Assembly (NCBI RefSeq): GCF_040782645.1
Contig: NZ_CP160403.1
Location: 4,030,001 to 4,094,000 of the forward strand
DNA: 64,000 nucleotides
Direction: 5' to 3'
Source of the DNA: Streptomyces sp. HUAS ZL42
GTDB lineage: Bacteria > Actinomycetota > Actinomycetes > Streptomycetales > Streptomycetaceae
Notes under the pieces: model-generated
Told to the model about the DNA's origin: nothing
Seen by the model: only the letters and a program-made list of their open reading frames with translations
The model's database searches: none
In this document: positions 35,721-45,556 of the stretch, piece by piece
Layout: each line of letters opens with the position of its first letter
Position numbering within the stretch: the first letter of the stretch is position 1
Position numbers and translations under genes: made by a program

Positions 35721-36929
35721 ATGCCCGCAGATCTCGCCGTCATCGGACTCGGCCCGTTCGGCCTGCCCCTGGCCCAGGCCGCCGTCGCCGCCGGCATCCC
35801 CACGGTCGGTTACCGGACCGGGCCCGAGGCCGGCTCTCTCAGCCCCGCCGAACTGCGCCGGATGCTCTCGGGGGGCTTCCGGACCGCGGCGGGCCCCACC
35901 GAACTCGGTCGCGTCCGCACCGCGGTCATCTGCGCGCCCACCCCGCGCGGCGCGGACGGCGGGCTCGACCTCGGCCAGGTGGAGACGGCCGCCCGCACCC
36001 TCGCCGCCCGCCTGCGCCCGCACACCACGGTGATCCTGGAATCGCCCGTGCCTCCCGGGACGACGGAGGGGTTCCTGCGACCGCTCCTCGAAGAGGGCTC
36101 GGGCCTGCGTGCGGGCCGCGACTTCCACCTCGCCTACTCCCCCAGCCGCGTCGACCCCGGCAACCGCGACTTCACACCGTCCAACACGCCCAAGGTGATC
36201 GGCGGCCTCACCCCCGCCTGCACCGAGTCGGCAGCCGCCTTCTACTCACGTCTCACCGACAAGGTGGTACGCGCGCGTGGGCCCCGCGAAGCCGAGACCG
36301 TGCAGCTCCTGGAGACCAACTTCCGGCACGTCAACATCGCCCTCGTCAACGAAATGGCCGTCCTCTGCCACGACTTGGGCGTCGACCTGTGGGACGTGAT
36401 CCGCTGCGCGGAGACCAAGCCGTTCGGCTTCCAGGCGTTCCGCCCCGGCCCCGGAGTCGGCGGCCACGCCGTCCCTCAGGACCTGACCGGCCAGACGGGC
36501 CGCACGCTGCGCATGGTGGAACTGGCCCAGCAGGTCAACAGCCGGATGCCCGCCTACGTCGTCCAGCGCGCCGCCGCCCTCCTCAACGAGCACGGCAAGT
36601 CGGCGCGGGGGGCGCGCGTGCTGCTGCTCGGCGTCACGTACAAGCCCGACCTGGCCGACCAACAGGGCGCGCCGGCCCAGGAGGTCGCGATCCGCCTGAT
36701 GGAGCTGGGTGCCTCGGTCAGCTTCCACGACCCGCACGTCCCGTCGTGGAGCGTTCTCGACCGGCCGGTGCCGCGCGCGGACTCACTTTACGAGGCGGCC
36801 GCCGACGCCGACCTGACGATTCTGCTTCAGCAACATCGGACGTACGACTTGCAGGGGCTGTCGGTGAAGGCGCAACTGTTGCTGGACACGCGGGGGGCTA
36901 CGCCTACGGGGGCGGCGCATCGGTTGTGA
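35721..36929 (+). CDS. UDP-sugar dehydrogenase family protein lacking catalytic residues
   Basis: 402 residues with all three domains of the UDP-glucose/ManNAc dehydrogenase family and an intact NAD motif (VIGLGPFGLPLA). The catalytic set is missing. The cysteine of GGHCxP is Ala (GVGGHAVPQDL, A250), the Glu of SPER is Ser (SPSRVDPG, S142), the Lys in the EaxKL helix is Gln (TVQLLETN) and the following Asn is Thr. Overall conservation elsewhere (VNIALVNEMA, LLLGVTYKPDLAD) shows it is not random decay. It probably binds NAD and perhaps nucleotide sugar without the four-electron oxidation, or has another reaction. Confidence 0.85.
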   Translation: MPADLAVIGLGPFGLPLAQAAVAAGIPTVGYRTGPEAGSLSPAELRRMLSGGFRTAAGPTELGRVRTAVICAPTPRGADGGLDLGQVETAARTLAARLRPHTTVILESPVPPGTTEGFLRPLLEEGSGLRAGRDFHLAYSPSRVDPGNRDFTPSNTPKVIGGLTPACTESAAAFYSRLTDKVVRARGPREAETVQLLETNFRHVNIALVNEMAVLCHDLGVDLWDVIRCAETKPFGFQAFRPGPGVGGHAVPQDLTGQTGRTLRMVELAQQVNSRMPAYVVQRAAALLNEHGKSARGARVLLLGVTYKPDLADQQGAPAQEVAIRLMELGASVSFHDPHVPSWSVLDRPVPRADSLYEAAADADLTILLQQHRTYDLQGLSVKAQLLLDTRGATPTGAAHRL

Positions 36930-37429
36930 AGGGGGCGCGCGGGCGGGGCGGGCTCCAGGGGCTGGTGGCATGCGGGGCGCGCCGCGGGTACCTTACGGAG
37001 ACAGGTGGAGCCCACCGCAGCGGTCACTGCAGCAGGCTCCTGGATGGTTCACGGAGTGTCCGCCCCTACGTTTCTTAGGGGCGGCCGCTCACCATCCGAA
37101 AATCCGCAAGATCCACCTCCTCCGGCACTTCACCATCCGAAGATGGATCCGATCCCAGCGGGTGGGCCTGCGGTGACGTCCCATGGGCGCCCCCTTCCAC
37201 GACGCCGCCCATTGACCCGGTAGGCGGTCCGTTGGAAATCGGGCCGGGCCCCGAGGAGCGGGGGCCGGAACCAGTCCTTGGAAGGGGGCGCTCCAGAAAC
37301 CTGGGGCGCCGACACGGACGCTATCGCCCTCGACCCGGCTGACCAGCCCATATCCACCCCAAACGCAACCGCGCGCCCCTGCGCCAATCCATGCGCCCCA
37401 CGCCCCGCGCAAGCCCCGGGGCATACGAA
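36930..37429. other. 500-base gene-free stretch
   Basis: No reading frame here has convincing codon bias. Visible structures are a hairpin with 9-base arms (CCGCCCCTA, 37060-37068, with 37076-37084) that may terminate the sugar-dehydrogenase transcript, two copies of CACCATCCGAA about 40 bases apart near 37090 and 37131, and a 9-pair hairpin around 37287-37310. Nothing else can be assigned. Confidence 0.5.
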
Positions 37430-37463
37430 GGGGGCCGGTCACCCTTCCAGGCGACCGGCCCCC
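37430..37463 (-). terminator. Terminator after guaB3
   Basis: GGGGGCCGGTC (37430-37440) pairs perfectly with 37453-37463 over 11 bases with a 12-base loop, 16 bases beyond the guaB3 stop. Confidence 0.75.
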
Positions 37464-37478
37464 ATCACGCCGTGAGAC

Positions 37479-38603
37479 CTACCGCTTGTGCTGCGAGTCC
37501 GCCACCGTCACCTCGACCCGCTGGAACTCCTTCAGCTCGCTGTAGCCGGTCGTGGCCATCGCCCGACGCAACGCACCGAAGAAGTTCATGGAGCCGTCCG
37601 GCGTGTGCGACGGGCCCGTCAGGACCTCCTCGATCGTCCCTACCGTCCCCAGGTCGACCTTCTTGCCCCGCGGCAGCTCCTCGTTGACCGCCTCCATGCC
37701 CCAGTGGTGGCCCCTGCCCGGCGCGTCCGTCGCGCGCGCGAGCGGCGAGCCCATCATCACCGCGTCCGCGCCGCAGGCGATCGCCTTCGGCAGGTCGCCG
37801 GACCAGCCGACGCCGCCGTCCGCGATCACGTGCACGTACCGGCCGCCGGACTCGTCCATGTAGTCGCGGCGGGCAGCGGCGACGTCGGCCACCGCCGTGG
37901 CCATCGGGACCTGGATGCCCAGCACGTTGCGCGTGGTGTGCGCCGCGCCGCCGCCGAAGCCGACCAGGACGCCGGCCGCGCCCGTGCGCATCAGGTGCAG
38001 GGCCGCGGTGTACGTGGCGCAGCCGCCGACGATCACCGGGACGTCGAGCTCGTAGATGAACTGCTTCAGGTTCAGCGGCTCGTGCGAACCCGAGACGTGC
38101 TCCGCCGACACCGTCGTACCGCGGATGACGAAGATGTCCACGCCCGCGTCCACGACGGCCTTGGAGAACTGGGCCGTGCGCTGCGGGGAGAGCGCGGCCG
38201 CGGTGACCACGCCCGAGTCGCGCACCTCCTTGAGGCGGGCGCCGATCAGCTCCTCCTTGATGGGAGCGGCGTAGATCTCCTGGATACGGCGGGTCGCCGC
38301 CTCCGGGGGCAGCTCGGCGATCTCGTCGAGCAGCGGCTGCGGGTCCTCGTACCGCGTCCACAGTCCCTCGAGGTTGAGCACGCCGAGACCGCCGAGCTCG
38401 CCGATGCGGATGGCGGTGGCCGGGGAGACCACCGAGTCCATGGGGGCGGCCAGGAAGGGCAGCTCGAAGCGGTAGGCGTCGATCTGCCAGGCGATCGAGA
38501 CCTCCTTCGGGTCCCGCGTACGGCGGCTGGGGACGACGGCGATGTCGTCGAAGGCGTACGCCCGGCGGCCGCGCTTGCCGCGCCCGATCTCGATCTCAGT
38601 CAC
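37479..38603 (-). CDS. guaB3: GuaB3 family IMP dehydrogenase-related protein
   Basis: 374 residues, the expected size for the actinobacterial GuaB3 family, a TIM barrel related to IMP dehydrogenase without the CBS pair. Seen: AYAFDDIAVVPSRRTRD at the start, FLAAPMDSVVS near 50 and VIADGGVGWSGDLPKAIACG. The loop that carries the catalytic Cys in true IMPDH (GSxCTT) reads GGGAAHTT at 217-224, with no Cys. GTG 38603 has GGAAAGG eight bases upstream. It lies just downstream of guaB on the same strand. Its reaction in Streptomyces is not established. Confidence 0.9.
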   Translation of the reverse strand: MTEIEIGRGKRGRRAYAFDDIAVVPSRRTRDPKEVSIAWQIDAYRFELPFLAAPMDSVVSPATAIRIGELGGLGVLNLEGLWTRYEDPQPLLDEIAELPPEAATRRIQEIYAAPIKEELIGARLKEVRDSGVVTAAALSPQRTAQFSKAVVDAGVDIFVIRGTTVSAEHVSGSHEPLNLKQFIYELDVPVIVGGCATYTAALHLMRTGAAGVLVGFGGGAAHTTRNVLGIQVPMATAVADVAAARRDYMDESGGRYVHVIADGGVGWSGDLPKAIACGADAVMMGSPLARATDAPGRGHHWGMEAVNEELPRGKKVDLGTVGTIEEVLTGPSHTPDGSMNFFGALRRAMATTGYSELKEFQRVEVTVADSQHKR

Positions 38604-38684
38604 GTCTGTGGCCTTTCCCTGATGCGTTGCAGCACCTTCCAGTATCGCCGACGGGCGCGGCACCGGCCGCCCCGCATGGACGAC

Positions 38685-38719
38685 GAAGGGCGGCCCCGGA
38701 GGATCGGGGGCCGCCCTTC
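38685..38719 (-). terminator. Terminator after guaB
   Basis: GAAGGGCGGCCCC (38685-38697) pairs perfectly with 38707-38719 over 13 bases with a nine-base loop, 14 bases beyond the guaB stop. It separates guaB from guaB3. Confidence 0.8.
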
Positions 38720-38732
38720 GGGAGCCCGGTGA

Positions 38733-40361
<1,629 letters not shown>

Positions 40362-40389
40362 TCAACAGGGGCCGACGAGCGGTCCTTCC

Positions 40390-41067
40390 CTACTGTTCGG
40401 CCAGGGCGCGCAGCCTGCTCAGCGCCCTGTGCTGGGCCACCCGCACCGCCCCGGGTGACATTCCCAACATCTGGCCGGTCTCCTCGGCCGTGAGGCCCAC
40501 CGCGATGCGCAGCAGAAGCAGCTCGCGCTGGTTCTCGGGGAGGTTGGCCAGCAGTTTCTTCGCCCATTCCGCGTCGCTGCTCAACAGGGCCCGCTCCTCG
40601 GGGCCCAGTGAGTCGTCGGGACGCTCGGGCATCTCGTCCGAGGGCACGGCCGTGGACCCCGGGTGGCGCATGGCCGCCCGTTGCAGGTCCGCCACCTTGT
40701 GCGAGGCGATGGCGAAGACGAAGGCCTCGAAGGGGCGGCCGGTGTCCCGGTAGCGGGGCAGTGCAAGGAGGACCGCCACGCAGACTTCCTGGGCGAGGTC
40801 CTCGACGAAGTGCCGGGCGTCGCCCGGGAGACGGGACAGCCGGGTGCGGCAGTAACGCAGCGCCAGCGGGTGGACATGGGCGAGCAGGTCGTGCGTGGCC
40901 TGCTCGTCCCCGTCGACGGCGCGATGGACGAGCGCACCGATCGCCCCTTGGGCAGACACCGCCTCCTCGTCGCGCATCGGACCATGGTGCCTTGCGGCCG
41001 TGCGGTCCGCGGCACCGCCATCGTGGTTGTGCACCGAAGCGTTATGAGCAGGTGCGCCGGCACTCAT
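40390..41067 (-). CDS. shbA: ECF sigma factor ShbA
   Basis: 225 residues. Sigma region 2 ([20 protein letters not shown], then [20 protein letters not shown]) and region 4 ([20 protein letters not shown]) are clear. The sequence and its position between guaB and bldM match ShbA, which in S. griseus transcribes hrdB, the principal sigma factor gene. ATG 41067 is chosen because GGAGG lies nine bases upstream; the frame is open further but without homology, and ATG 40977 is a shorter alternative. No anti-sigma gene is adjacent. Confidence 0.9.
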   Translation of the reverse strand: MSAGAPAHNASVHNHDGGAADRTAARHHGPMRDEEAVSAQGAIGALVHRAVDGDEQATHDLLAHVHPLALRYCRTRLSRLPGDARHFVEDLAQEVCVAVLLALPRYRDTGRPFEAFVFAIASHKVADLQRAAMRHPGSTAVPSDEMPERPDDSLGPEERALLSSDAEWAKKLLANLPENQRELLLLRIAVGLTAEETGQMLGMSPGAVRVAQHRALSRLRALAEQ

Positions 41068-41249
41068 CCCCTGCGCCCTCCCCTTCCGCTCGACCGACTC
41101 GTCCCCGAGAGACTCCACACCCTCAAGGATGCGGCATCCGCGGCGAAACGAGCAGCGGGCACCGGCAGGGCCCCTTCGCCGCCCCTGCCCACCCTGCGGT
41201 GGGCAGCGGTTTCCGAACCCCCGTTGAGACACACAGGGTGAGGCCTGGC

Positions 41250-41348
41250 GCCTGTCCGGCGGATCATGCCGCAGACGCGGGGCGCACTACGCCCATCTGC
41301 GCTGAACAGGCGACGCTGCATCCCCGCGACCTGATCCGCCGGACAGGC
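41250..41348. mobile_element. MITE-like 99-base inverted-repeat element
   Basis: Perfect 17-base terminal inverted repeats (GCCTGTCCGGCGGATCA at 41250-41266, its complement at 41332-41348) enclose 65 bases with no coding content. The right end abuts the bldM stop codon. The size and terminal repeats fit a non-autonomous insertion relic; no clear target duplication is seen. It could now serve as the bldM terminator. The type is inferred. Confidence 0.55.
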
Positions 41349-41349
41349 C

Positions 41350-41961
41350 CTAGCGCACGAGGCCCCACCGGAAGCCGAGCGCCACGGCGTGTGCCCGGTC
41401 CGAGGCGCCGAGCTTCTTGAACAGCCGCCGGGCGTGGGTCTTGACGGTGTCCTCGGAGAGGAACAGTTCGCGGCCGATCTCCGCGTTGGAGCGGCCGTGG
41501 CTCATGCCCTCCAGGACCTGGATCTCGCGCGCGGTGAGCGTGGGCGCGGCGCCCATCTCGGCCGAGCGGAGCCGGCGGGGGGCCAGGCGCCAGGTGGGGT
41601 CGGCGAGGGCCTGCGTGACGGTCGCGCGCAGTTCGGCGCGCGAGGCGTCCTTGTGCAGATAGCCGCGGGCGCCGGCGGCGACCGCGAGCGCGACGCCGTC
41701 CAGGTCTTCGGCGACGGTGAGCATGATGATGCGCGCACCGGGGTCGGCGGACAGCAGCCGCCGGACGGTCTCGACGCCGCCCAGACCGGGCATGCGCACG
41801 TCCATCAGAATGAGGTCCGAGCGGTCGGCGCCCCAGCGGCGGAGGACTTCCTCGCCGTTGGCCGCCGTCGTCACGCGCTCGACGCCGGGCACGGTCGCGA
41901 CCGCGCGGCGGAGCGCCTCTCGGGCAAGCGGGGAGTCGTCGCAGACGAGGACGGAAGTCAT
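41350..41961 (-). CDS. bldM: Developmental response regulator BldM
   Basis: 203 residues, the length and sequence I recall for BldM. It has a receiver domain (MTSVLVCDDSPLAREALRRA) with D54 in LILMDVRMPG and a LuxR-type helix-turn-helix (LTAREIQVLEGMSHGRSNAE). BldM is an atypical regulator whose receiver works without normal phosphorylation; it activates aerial-mycelium genes as a homodimer and others with WhiI. ATG 41961 is the known start; the frame is open further upstream over the promoter. A sigma-BldN-type promoter lies at 42085-42112. It is divergent from whiD. Confidence 0.95.
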   Translation of the reverse strand: MTSVLVCDDSPLAREALRRAVATVPGVERVTTAANGEEVLRRWGADRSDLILMDVRMPGLGGVETVRRLLSADPGARIIMLTVAEDLDGVALAVAAGARGYLHKDASRAELRATVTQALADPTWRLAPRRLRSAEMGAAPTLTAREIQVLEGMSHGRSNAEIGRELFLSEDTVKTHARRLFKKLGASDRAHAVALGFRWGLVR

Positions 41962-42084
41962 GGCCGCCCTCCGCAGCTGATGCGCGTCACCTTGTGCCTC
42001 CAGGCTGGTACGTATCGTCACCTGTGCGGTCGACCGTCTCGGACGCCTGCCCGAGCTCTTGTTGTTTCAACCGCCTCCGCACTC

Positions 42085-42112
42085 TCAACGACGGTCACTC
42101 GAAAGAGTTACG
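42085..42112 (-). promoter_or_regulatory. Sigma-BldN-type promoter of bldM
   Basis: On the minus strand CGTAAC (42112-42107) and CGTTGA (42090-42085) are 16 bases apart, matching the consensus of BldN-dependent promoters. Transcription would start near 42078, giving a 5' leader of about 117 bases. bldM is a known direct BldN target. Confidence 0.8.
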
Positions 42113-42341
42113 GGGCCACATGCCGTCTTCGGCACTCTACGTGAGGGGGCGGACACGTGCAGACAGGCGCAGCAGGACCCTCAACGTTTCATCACAACCC
42201 ATGCCCCGTTTAGCCCCATTTCTTCCCATTTACTGATGTCTGAGGCTAGATTCGCAATGGGTCATATTTTCATCTCCTTAGATCGTACTTGTACGGTCGT
42301 AGACACCGTATCCGCTCTGAACGGCTACAAGGGGTCGCACA

Positions 42342-42671
42342 ATGGCAGATTTCTCCCGCCTTCCCGGACCGAACGCGGACCTGTGGGACTGGCAGCTGCT
42401 GGCCGCCTGCCGCGGTGTGGACAGTTCGCTCTTCTTTCATCCGGAGGGCGAGCGCGGAGCGGCCCGGAGTGCTCGTGAGAACTCGGCCAAGGAGGTCTGC
42501 ATGAGATGCCCGGTGCGCGCGCAGTGCGCGGCGCACGCGCTGGCGGTGCGTGAGCCGTACGGCGTGTGGGGCGGGTTGACCGAGGACGAGCGCGAGGAAC
42601 TCATGGGGCGGGCGCGCAACCGACTGGTGCCGGCCTCGACGACCGGCGGAAACACCCCCTCGAACACTTGA
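42342..42671 (+). CDS. whiD: WhiB-like iron-sulfur protein WhiD
   Basis: 109 residues, a WhiB-like protein with the four cluster cysteines C23, C53, C56 and C62 (ACRG ... EVCMRCPVRAQC) and the G(V)WGG turn at 74-78. The N-terminus MADFSRLPGPNADLWDW and position beside bldM identify WhiD, which is needed for sporulation-septum and spore maturation. These proteins bind a [4Fe-4S] cluster and region 4 of the principal sigma factor. AAGGGG lies seven bases before the ATG. A 12-base palindrome (CGTACTTGTACG) is at 42284-42295 upstream. Confidence 0.95.
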   Translation: MADFSRLPGPNADLWDWQLLAACRGVDSSLFFHPEGERGAARSARENSAKEVCMRCPVRAQCAAHALAVREPYGVWGGLTEDEREELMGRARNRLVPASTTGGNTPSNT

Positions 42672-42708
42672 AGGAACGTTTCTGCAATAAGATCGTTTCC
42701 ACAACCGC

Positions 42709-42740
42709 GAAGGGCACGCGCATGCGTGCCCTTCATTTTT
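42709..42740 (+). terminator. Terminator after whiD
   Basis: GAAGGGCACGC (42709-42719) pairs perfectly with 42724-42734, loop GCAT, followed by ATTTTT. A classic intrinsic terminator. It overlaps the stop of the convergent LysR gene at 42733. Confidence 0.9.
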
Positions 42741-43635
42741 GTCGGCGGGCCGCCCGTCCCAGTTGCTCCAGCGTCGCCGCCACCGCCGGCACCTGGGCCA
42801 GGTCGGGCAGGGTGAGCGCGACGATCTCCCGCCGCACGGCAGGCTCCAGTGTCACCGTCCGTGCGCCCCGTGGCCGTACGGACTCGATCGCGAGCTGGGG
42901 CAGCACCGCGACACCGAGTCCGGCGCCGACCAGGCCGACGACCGCCGGGTAGTCGTCGGTCGCGAAGTCGATGCGGGGCGTGAAGCCCGCCCCCTCGCAC
43001 ACCTCGACCAACTGGCCGCGGCAGCGCGGGCAGCCCGCGATCCAGGGCTCTCCGGCGAGTTCCCCGATGGAGACGGAGTCCGCGCGCGCGAGCCGGTGGC
43101 GTTCGGGAACCAGACCGACCAGACGGTCCATGAGCAGGGGCCGTGCGACGAGGTCGTCCCATTCGTCGGCGGTCGCCGCGCCCTCGTACCGGAAGGCGAG
43201 CGCGATGTCGCACTCGCCCTCGCGGAGCATCTCGACGGACCGCGGCGGCTCCGCCTCGACCAGGGAGACCCGGGTGCCGGGGTGCGCGGCGCGCAGGGCG
43301 GCCAGGGCGGTCGGTACGAGGGTGGAGCTGCCGCTGGGGAAGGAGACGAGCCGGACCCGGCCGGCGCGCAGCCCGGCGATGGCGGCGACCTCCTCCTCGG
43401 CCGCGGTGAGCCCGGCGAGGATGCCGGCCGCGTGCCGCACCAGGGCCTCGCCCGCCTGGGTCAGGCGCATCTCGCGGCCGTTGCGGACGAGCAGGGGCGT
43501 TCCCACCGACGCCTCCAGGGCCTTCATCTGCTGGCTGACCGCCGGCTGGGTACAGCCCAGCTCGCGGCCGGCCGCCGAGAAGGAACCGGTGGTGGCGACG
43601 GCACGGAGCACGCGGAGGTGACGGGCTTCGATCAC
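42733..43635 (-). CDS. LysR family transcriptional regulator
   Basis: 300 residues. The N-terminal winged helix-turn-helix is LRVLRAVATTGSFSAAGREL followed by CTQPAVSQQMKALE. The C-terminal co-inducer domain has two periplasmic-binding-type lobes (RVRLVSFPSGSSTLVPTALA; DYPAVVGLVGAGLGVAVLPQ). GTG 43635 starts at the usual position; the frame is open to 44391 but would cover the divergent MOSC gene. It is divergent from that MOSC gene, 80 bases apart, the common arrangement for a LysR regulator and its target; the inducer is unknown. Confidence 0.9.
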   Translation of the reverse strand: MIEARHLRVLRAVATTGSFSAAGRELGCTQPAVSQQMKALEASVGTPLLVRNGREMRLTQAGEALVRHAAGILAGLTAAEEEVAAIAGLRAGRVRLVSFPSGSSTLVPTALAALRAAHPGTRVSLVEAEPPRSVEMLREGECDIALAFRYEGAATADEWDDLVARPLLMDRLVGLVPERHRLARADSVSIGELAGEPWIAGCPRCRGQLVEVCEGAGFTPRIDFATDDYPAVVGLVGAGLGVAVLPQLAIESVRPRGARTVTLEPAVRREIVALTLPDLAQVPAVAATLEQLGRAARRQK

Positions 43636-43715
43636 ACGTCGAGCATAAGCACTGCTTGGATACGGCGCCGAATGATGCGTCGACGCTTTGACGGCGGTTC
43701 CCTGGCGTGCCGTCC

Positions 43716-44380
43716 ATGAAGCTTCTGTCAGTGAACGTGGGCCGTGCGACGCCCGTGCCGTACACGGACAACCCCGAGGGTGTGACCGGCATCGACAAGC
43801 GGCCGGTGGAGGGGCCGGTGCGGGTGGCGGTCCCCGGTCCCAAGGGCATCGCGGGGAGCGGGCCGGCCGGGGACGCGGTGTGCAGGAGGGAGCACCACGG
43901 CGGCGACCAGGCCGTGTACGCCGTCGCGCGCGAGGACCTCGACGACCGGGAGCGCGAACTGGGGCGGTCGCCGGCGGGCGGCGGGTTCGGCGAGAACCTG
44001 ACGACGCAGGGCCTCGACGTGTCCGGCGCGCGGATCGTGAGCGGTGGCGCACAGGGCCCGAAGTGGTCCTCGAGGTCACCTGCGGACGGATTCCGTGCTT
44101 CACCTTCCAGGCCCACATGGGTGAGGAGAAGTGGGTGAAGCGGTTCACGGCGAAGGGGGCGCCGGGCGCGTACCTGCGGGTGATCGAACCGGGTGAGATC
44201 CGTGCGGGCGACCCGACCGAGATCGTGCACCGGCCGGACCACGACGTGACGGTCGCCCTGCAGTTCCGGGCGGTCACGCTCGAGCGGACGCTGCTGCCGA
44301 GGCTGCTCGCGGCGGGCGAGGCGCTGCATCCGGAGTCACTCGCGGCGGCCCGGAAGTACGTGGCAGAGCACGGGGCCTGA
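43716..44380 (+). pseudogene. MOSC domain protein, interrupted by a single-base frameshift
   Basis: Two overlapping frames together make one MOSC (molybdenum-cofactor sulfurase C-terminal) protein of about 221 residues. The first frame runs from ATG 43716 (MKLLSVNVGRATPVPYTDNP) through FGENLTTQGLDVSGARI. The second begins at about 44037 with ERWRTGPEVVLEVTCGRIPC, including the family cysteine, and ends at 44380. One missing base after the ATC codon at 44034-44036 restores a continuous protein. This is either a real frameshift mutation or a sequencing error. MOSC proteins use Moco-linked sulfur chemistry or reduce N-hydroxylated compounds. Confidence 0.85.
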
Positions 44381-44478
44381 GGCACGGTCACGACGACGCT
44401 GTGCGCACCGGGGCTTCACCGTCGGGAGGCCCGGTGCACGGAGCGGACGCCGATACTCCGGGTCACTAACCTTCTGCC

Positions 44479-45252
44479 ATGACAACGGCTCTGATTACGG
44501 GATCGACCGCGGGGATCGGTGCCGCCTTCGCGCGGCGGCTCGCGGCGGACGGGCACAACCTGGTTCTGGTGGCACGGGACACCAAGCGGCTTCGGGAGCA
44601 GGCGACCGAGTTGCACGACCGGCACGGCATCGAGGCGGAGGTGCTGACGGCCGACCTGGCGACCGACGACGGCATCGAGGCGGTGGCCGAGCGCCTCGGA
44701 AATCGCAAGAACCCCGTCGACCTGCTGGTCAACAACGCCGGCTTCGGCAACAAGGGCCGCTATCTCGACGTGGCGATGGCCGACGAGCTGAAGATGCTCA
44801 AGGTGCACTGCGAGGCGGTGCTGCGGCTGACCTCGGCGGCGACCGAGGTGATGCGGGAGCGAGGGCGCGGCGGAGTCGTCAATGTGGCCTCGGTGGCGGC
44901 GTTCGTGCCGCGCGGGACGTACGGCGCGTCCAAGGCGTGGGTCGTGCAGTTCACGCAGGGGGCGGCGCGCGATCTCGCGGGCAGCGGGGTGCGGCTGATG
45001 GCGCTGTGCCCGGGGTTCGTGCGGACGGAGTTCCACGAGCGGGCCGGGATGGGGACGGACAACATCCCGGGCTGGATGTGGCTGGACGCGGACAAGCTGG
45101 TGGCGTCGGCGCTGAACGATCTGGCGCGGGGCAAGTCGCTGTCGATCCCCGATCCGCGGTACAAGGCGCTGATGGGGCTGGTGAAGGTGACGCCGAGGGC
45201 GCTGCTGGGCGGGATCAGCTCCCGGACCGGGCGGAAGTACGGGCCGCAGTGA
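44479..45252 (+). CDS. Short-chain dehydrogenase/reductase
   Basis: 257 residues of the classical SDR family: NAD(P) motif TGSTAGIGAAFARRL, DLLVNNAGFGNKG, catalytic Ser in VVNVASVAAFVPRG and YGASKAW with Tyr and Lys. The PGFVRTEFHERAG stretch after the active site is typical. An Arg in the VLVARD strand end suggests NADPH preference. The substrate cannot be given. The stop codon lies inside the left copy of an eight-base direct repeat that borders an inserted hairpin element. Confidence 0.9.
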   Translation: MTTALITGSTAGIGAAFARRLAADGHNLVLVARDTKRLREQATELHDRHGIEAEVLTADLATDDGIEAVAERLGNRKNPVDLLVNNAGFGNKGRYLDVAMADELKMLKVHCEAVLRLTSAATEVMRERGRGGVVNVASVAAFVPRGTYGASKAWVVQFTQGAARDLAGSGVRLMALCPGFVRTEFHERAGMGTDNIPGWMWLDADKLVASALNDLARGKSLSIPDPRYKALMGLVKVTPRALLGGISSRTGRKYGPQ

Positions 45253-45460
45253 GGGTGGCGTCGCGCCGAGTGGTGCAGCCGTGCGGGCTGCACTGGTCCG
45301 GATGGCCTGTCGTCGGCAGACGGGGCCGGGTCTCGGGGCCGCTGCGGGAGCCGGTCAGGGACGGCACGCTCTGCCCGGCGCCCCGGTGCCGGACCGATCA
45401 CCGCCGTGACCTGCGACGTCGCGAGGGCTGCCCCGGCTGCACCACTCGGCGCGACGCCAT
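45253..45460. mobile_element. MITE-like element with 26-base inverted repeats and flanking direct repeat
   Basis: Perfect 26-base inverted repeats (45256-45281 and 45434-45459, beginning TGGCGTCGCGCCGAGTGGTG) enclose about 150 bases with no gene. The element is flanked by CGCAGTGA at 45245-45252 and again at 45461-45468, consistent with an eight-base target duplication that includes the SDR stop codon. A smaller hairpin (GTGCAGCC/GGCTGCAC) lies at the left end. This is the form of a non-autonomous transposable element; the parent transposase is not in the window. Confidence 0.65.
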
Positions 45461-45556
45461 CGCAGTGAACCGTCCTCCGATCAGGTGACGTCGGCCCTCC
45501 GGTGGGAAAATGGGCGTGACCACAACCGGCACCCAGGGGGGCCTGGAGGCGGCGTC

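Noticed and set aside
36970..37223. Two short plus-strand frames after the sugar-dehydrogenase homologue
   Set aside because: They run through a hairpin and direct repeats, have no ribosome site and lack coding bias.
45256..45459. Simple terminator for the SDR gene
   Set aside because: The arms are 150 bases apart and flanked by an exact 8-base direct repeat, which fits an insertion better than a terminator hairpin.
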